54,557 nucleotides of DNA from positions 1 through 54,557 of the forward strand of contig NZ_FNPW01000025.1 of NCBI RefSeq assembly GCF_900107395.1, written 5' to 3'. Below the pieces are notes generated by a model. It saw nothing but the letters and a program-made list of their open reading frames with translations. It was not told the origin of the DNA and searched no databases. Positions 51,881 through 54,557 of this stretch are shown here, in pieces; within the stretch, counting starts at the first letter, position 1, and each line of letters opens with the position of its first letter. The translations under genes and the position numbers were made by a program. Source of the DNA: Pseudomonas sp. NFIX28. Lineage in GTDB: Bacteria; Pseudomonadota; Gammaproteobacteria; Pseudomonadales; Pseudomonadaceae.

Positions 51881-53389
51881 ATGCGTATCCACGTCACGTT
51901 CATCGACCGCGTCGGCATCACCCAGGAGGTCCTCGCGCTGCTGGGCCGGCGCAGCTTCAACCTGGATGCCGTCGAGATGACGCCGCCAAACGTCTACATC
52001 GATGCACCGGCCCTCGAAGCCGATGTCCTGGAGGAACTGCGCGAGGCCTTTCTCGGCGTGCAAGGCGTGCAGACGGTAACGGTCGTCGACATGCTCCCGG
52101 GGCAGCGTCGGCATCTGCAGCTGGACGCCTTGCTGGCCGCCAGCACCGACCCGGTCCTGGCAGTGGATGACCGCGGCCATGTGCTGCTGGCCAACCCGGC
52201 ACTGATCGCGCTCTGTGGTCGCGAACCGGCCGGCGAGCCGCTGACTGCCCTGTTCGATGATCCAACCCTGCAATCCACCTTGATCGAGCACGGTTACCGC
52301 CTGCCCATGCGCGAAGTCACCCTCGGCGGCCAGAGCCTGTTGCTCGATGCGACACCAATCACCGATGCCGGCGCCCTGCTGACGCTCTACCAGCCGAACC
52401 GCATCGGCGAACGCCTGTCGGCCCTGCACCACGACCATGCCGAAGGTTTCGACGCGCTGCTTGGCGAGTCCCCGGCCATTTGCACCCTCAAGGTCCGCGC
52501 CCAGCGTGTCGCCGCGCTGGATGCGCCATTGCTGATCCAGGGCGAAACCGGCACCGGCAAGGAACTGGTGGCTCGCGCCTGCCACGCCCTCAGTGCACGA
52601 CGGGATTCCCCTTTTCTCGCCCTTAACTGCGCGGCATTGCCGGAGAGCCTGGCCGAAAGCGAGCTGTTCGGTTATGCCGCAGGCGCCTTCACCGGCGCCC
52701 AGCGCGGCGGCAAACTCGGCCTGCTGGAACTGGCCGACCAGGGCACGGTGTTCCTCGACGAAGTCGGCGAGATGTCGCCCTACCTGCAGGCCAAGCTGCT
52801 GCGGTTCTTGAGCGACGGCTGCTTCCGTCGGGTGGGTGGCGACCGCGAGGTCAAGGTCAATGTACGCGTCCTCAGCGCCACCCATCGCGACCTGGAAAAG
52901 ATGGTCGCCGAGGGCAACTTTCGCGAAGACCTGTTCTACCGCCTGAACGTGCTCAACCTGCAAGTACCGCCATTGCGCGAGCGCGGCCAGGACATTCTGT
53001 TGATGGCCCGGCACTTCATGCAACAGGCCTGCGCGCAAATCCAGCGCGCCCCTTGTCGTCTGGCGCCCGGCACCTACCCGGCACTGTTGGGCAACCGCTG
53101 GCCGGGCAATGTGCGCCAGCTGCAGAACGTGATCTTTCGCGCCGCAGCTATTTGCGAGAACCCGCAGGTGGAAATCGAAGACCTGGATATCGCCAGGACC
53201 GCGGTGGCGCGCCAGAACGACACCGAAGTCGAAAGCCTGGAACAGGCGGTCGAGGAGTTCGAAAAGCGCCTGCTGGAACAGCTCTACCGCAGCTATCCCT
53301 CCAGCCGCCTGCTGGCCGCGCGCCTGCAGTCCTCGCACAGCGCCATCGCTATCCGCCTGCGCAAGTACGGCATTCCCGGCAAGGCCTGA
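51881..53389 (+). CDS. gcsR: GcsR, sigma-54 activator of the glycine cleavage operon (TyrR family)
   Basis: The 502-residue enhancer-binding protein has an N-terminal ACT domain (MRIHVTFIDRVGITQEVLALLGRRSFNLDAVEM, to about residue 75) that binds glycine, and a PAS-like region (LDALLAASTDPVLAVDDRGHVLLANPALIAL). The AAA+ domain carries Walker A GETGTGKE near residue 221, the sigma-54 contact motif GAFTGAQRGG and Walker B GTVFLDEVGEM. A C-terminal HTH follows (SSRLLAARLQSSHSAIAIRLRKYGI). It lies directly upstream of gcvH-gcvP, which has a consensus sigma-54 promoter, exactly as in P. aeruginosa PA2449. The ATG at 51881 is chosen because the ACT domain begins there. Confidence 0.93.
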   Translation: MRIHVTFIDRVGITQEVLALLGRRSFNLDAVEMTPPNVYIDAPALEADVLEELREAFLGVQGVQTVTVVDMLPGQRRHLQLDALLAASTDPVLAVDDRGHVLLANPALIALCGREPAGEPLTALFDDPTLQSTLIEHGYRLPMREVTLGGQSLLLDATPITDAGALLTLYQPNRIGERLSALHHDHAEGFDALLGESPAICTLKVRAQRVAALDAPLLIQGETGTGKELVARACHALSARRDSPFLALNCAALPESLAESELFGYAAGAFTGAQRGGKLGLLELADQGTVFLDEVGEMSPYLQAKLLRFLSDGCFRRVGGDREVKVNVRVLSATHRDLEKMVAEGNFREDLFYRLNVLNLQVPPLRERGQDILLMARHFMQQACAQIQRAPCRLAPGTYPALLGNRWPGNVRQLQNVIFRAAAICENPQVEIEDLDIARTAVARQNDTEVESLEQAVEEFEKRLLEQLYRSYPSSRLLAARLQSSHSAIAIRLRKYGIPGKA

Positions 53390-53401
53390 GGCTCGACGCC
53401 T

Positions 53402-53436
53402 GTCTGAAAATCGATACGGCGTATCGAATTCAAGAC
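53402..53436. promoter_or_regulatory. Long inverted repeat after gcsR
   Basis: TCGATAC (53411-53417) and GTATCGA (53421-53427) form a perfect inner repeat, and GTCTGAA / TTCAAGAC at the ends extend it imperfectly. It lies 13 bases after the gcsR stop and lacks a T-run. It could be a processing hairpin or an upstream activator site for gcvH. Confidence 0.4.
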
Positions 53437-53499
53437 GGAACACCGCGAGTCAGGCCTCCGTTGCGTCACCTCTCCCCTCGCCTGCGCTTTCCTCCATGC

Positions 53500-53519
53500 C
53501 TGTATTGATTTCAATACAG
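53500..53519. promoter_or_regulatory. Candidate GcsR binding site
   Basis: CTGTATTG-ATTT-CAATACAG is a perfect 20-base palindrome with the 7-4-7 TGT...ACA layout of TyrR/GcsR-type operators (P. aeruginosa GcsR sites read TGTAACG-N4-CGTTCCG). It is about 65 bases upstream of the -24 element, a normal enhancer position for sigma-54 control. Confidence 0.65.
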
Positions 53520-53550
53520 AGACAGCCGTCAAAGCATTCAAAAAAACATC

Positions 53551-53563
53551 TATCTATTTGATA
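53551..53563. promoter_or_regulatory. IHF-like site
   Basis: TAT-CTAT-TTGATA fits the inverted IHF consensus YAA-N4-TTGATW with one mismatch, inside an AT-rich stretch between the palindrome and the -24/-12 promoter. IHF bending there would help GcsR reach the polymerase. Confidence 0.5.
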
Positions 53564-53581
53564 AATAACGAATAAATAGAG

Positions 53582-53598
53582 TTGGCACTGCACTTGCT
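53582..53598 (+). promoter_or_regulatory. Sigma-54 promoter of gcvH
   Basis: TTGGCAC-TGCAC-TTGCT matches the -24/-12 consensus with GG at 53584-53585 and GC at 53596-53597, exactly ten bases between. Transcription should start near 53609, leaving a leader of about 80 bases before gcvH. Apart from the sites listed here, the 302 bases from 53390 to 53691 show nothing else. Confidence 0.9.
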
Positions 53599-53691
53599 GT
53601 CCGTCCCTGGGCAACGCTCGCCGACCGCTGCGAGCTTGCCAATCGCCATCCGCCATCGCAGCGGATGCGCCTAACCCTGTGAGGAGTGGAT

Positions 53692-54075
53692 ATGAGCGCA
53701 TTACGTTTTACCGTCGATCACGAATGGCTGCGCCTGGAAAGCGACGGGCTGATCACTGTCGGCATCACCGCCTATGCCCAGGCGGCGCTGGGCGACGTGG
53801 TATTCGTGCAGGTGCCGGAATTGCGCAGCTATCGCGCCGGCGATGAGGCGGCAGTGCTGGAGTCGGTGAAGGCCGCCAGCAATATCGGCATGCCTCTGGA
53901 CGGCGAAGTGGTCGATGTCAACGCGACCCTGCAAGACTCCCCGGAACAGGTCAATGAAGACCCGCTGGGCCAAGGCTGGTTCTTCCGCTTGCGCCCCAGC
54001 GATGCCAGCGCAATGGACCATCTGCTCGACCAGGCCGCCTATGACCGCCTGATCCAAGACCAGGCAGACGCGTGA
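53692..54075 (+). CDS. gcvH: Glycine cleavage system H protein
   Basis: The ATG at 53692 (GAGG seven bases upstream) gives 127 residues. The H-protein fold is clear: LRFTVDHEWLRLESDGLITVGITAYAQAALGDVVFVQVPE, then AVLESVKAASNIGMPLDGEVVDVNATLQDSPEQVNEDPLGQGWFF. The lipoylated Lys is in ESVKAAS. It shuttles the aminomethyl group between P, T and L proteins. Being under the GcsR promoter, it is the glycine-inducible copy (gcvH2 in P. aeruginosa terms). Confidence 0.96.
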   Translation: MSALRFTVDHEWLRLESDGLITVGITAYAQAALGDVVFVQVPELRSYRAGDEAAVLESVKAASNIGMPLDGEVVDVNATLQDSPEQVNEDPLGQGWFFRLRPSDASAMDHLLDQAAYDRLIQDQADA

Positions 54076-54084
54076 GGACGGTAT

Positions 54085-54557
54085 ATGACTCCCTTTTGCG
54101 ACACTCGTGACGAATTCATCGCGCGCCACATCGGCCCGCGCCAGGACGACGAGCAGGCCATGCTCAACAGCCTGGGCTTCGATTCCCTGCAAGCCCTGGG
54201 CGCCAGCGTGATCCCCGACAGCATCAAGGGCACCAGCGTGCTCGACCTGCCCGCCGGCCAGAGCGAAGCCGATGCCCTGGCCTCGATCAAGGCCATCGCC
54301 GCCAAGAACCAGCTGTTCAAGACCTACATCGGCCAGGGCTACTACAACTGCCACACGCCGTCGCCGATCCTGCGCAATCTCCTGGAAAACCCGGCCTGGT
54401 ACACCGCCTACACCCCGTACCAGCCGGAAATCTCCCAGGGCCGCCTGGAAGCGCTGCTGAACTTCCAGACCCTGATCAGCGACCTCAGCGGCCTGCCGAT
54501 CGCCAACGCCTCGCTGCTCGACGAAGCCACCGCCGCCGCCGAGGCCATGACCTTCTG
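54085..54557 (+). CDS. gcvP: Glycine dehydrogenase (decarboxylating), P protein, N-terminal part
   Basis: The gene begins at ATG 54085, nine bases after gcvH, and runs off the window end; about 157 of the expected ~950 residues are present. RDEFIARHIGPRQDDEQAMLNSLGFDSL, YIGQGYYNCHTPSPILRNLLENPAWYTAYTPYQPEISQGRLEALLNFQTLISDLSGLPIANASLLDE is the standard P-protein N-terminus. It decarboxylates glycine with pyridoxal phosphate and passes the methylamine to GcvH. Confidence 0.97.
   Translation, partial: MTPFCDTRDEFIARHIGPRQDDEQAMLNSLGFDSLQALGASVIPDSIKGTSVLDLPAGQSEADALASIKAIAAKNQLFKTYIGQGYYNCHTPSPILRNLLENPAWYTAYTPYQPEISQGRLEALLNFQTLISDLSGLPIANASLLDEATAAAEAMTF

Noticed and set aside
1..54557. CRISPR arrays, rRNA and tRNA genes
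   Set aside because: The only regular repeats are the REP blocks and the short units at 44677. I saw no tRNA cloverleaf or rRNA sequence by eye; a tRNA scan would be the decisive test.

Overview
The window is chromosomal DNA of a fluorescent-group Pseudomonas (P. fluorescens / P. protegens / P. chlororaphis type). This rests on high GC and strong third-position GC bias in core genes, a pfeRSAE ferric-enterobactin locus, a gcsR-gcvH-gcvP glycine-cleavage locus, Pseudomonas-style REP repeats and a T6SS PAAR effector cluster. No identity search was possible, so the species is an inference.

Layout. (1) 1-9130 is an accessory region. It starts with the end of an IS30-type transposase, a RibD/DHFR-fold reductase and an orphan formyltransferase with a TTG start. 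Decayed duplicated fragments follow. Next are two T6SS effector-immunity modules on the minus strand: two PAAR proteins, a VRR-NUC nuclease and a DUF3396 immunity protein, then a PAAR-LysM-glycine-zipper effector with a membrane immunity protein and a truncated immunity paralogue. A RES/Xre toxin-antitoxin pair closes the region. (2) 9257-14616 is pfeR-pfeS-pfeA-pfeE: a two-component system, a TonB receptor with a Fur box and a periplasmic siderophore esterase. (3) 15009-15425 is a REP array. It precedes a DeoR regulator and the minus-strand operon ltnD-otnK-otnC-GntP permease-otnI (16938-22240), which should convert L-threonate to dihydroxyacetone phosphate. (4) 22713-36945 holds mostly single genes: DUF2157-like membrane proteins, DUF4242, DUF3303, a 1187-residue membrane protein of unknown function, a PF04008 protein, thpR, an EEP-fold hydrolase, a PrpF-type isomerase, yiaW-yiaV and two GNAT acetyltransferases. 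(5) 37555-39355 is a strikingly AT-rich cassette that splits a decayed lysE-family gene. It encodes a colicin M-family bacteriocin and a four-helix membrane protein, probably its immunity protein. (6) 39652-44517 is paoC-paoB-paoA (periplasmic aldehyde oxidoreductase) with an AraC regulator. (7) 44763-51776 is a four-gene catabolic operon (ureohydrolase, aldehyde dehydrogenase, NCS1 permease, GMC oxidoreductase) divergent from a LysR gene. (8) 51881-54557 is gcsR, a sigma-54 control region, gcvH and the start of gcvP.

The most interesting material is competitive and accessory. The colicin M homologue lacks the catalytic His and has Phe for the catalytic Tyr, yet keeps an intact-looking immunity gene. 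The PAAR effector has a glycine-rich, probably membrane-acting C-terminus and an immunity array in decay. The ureohydrolase operon looks like an uncharacterised route for a guanidino-alcohol or a similar substrate.
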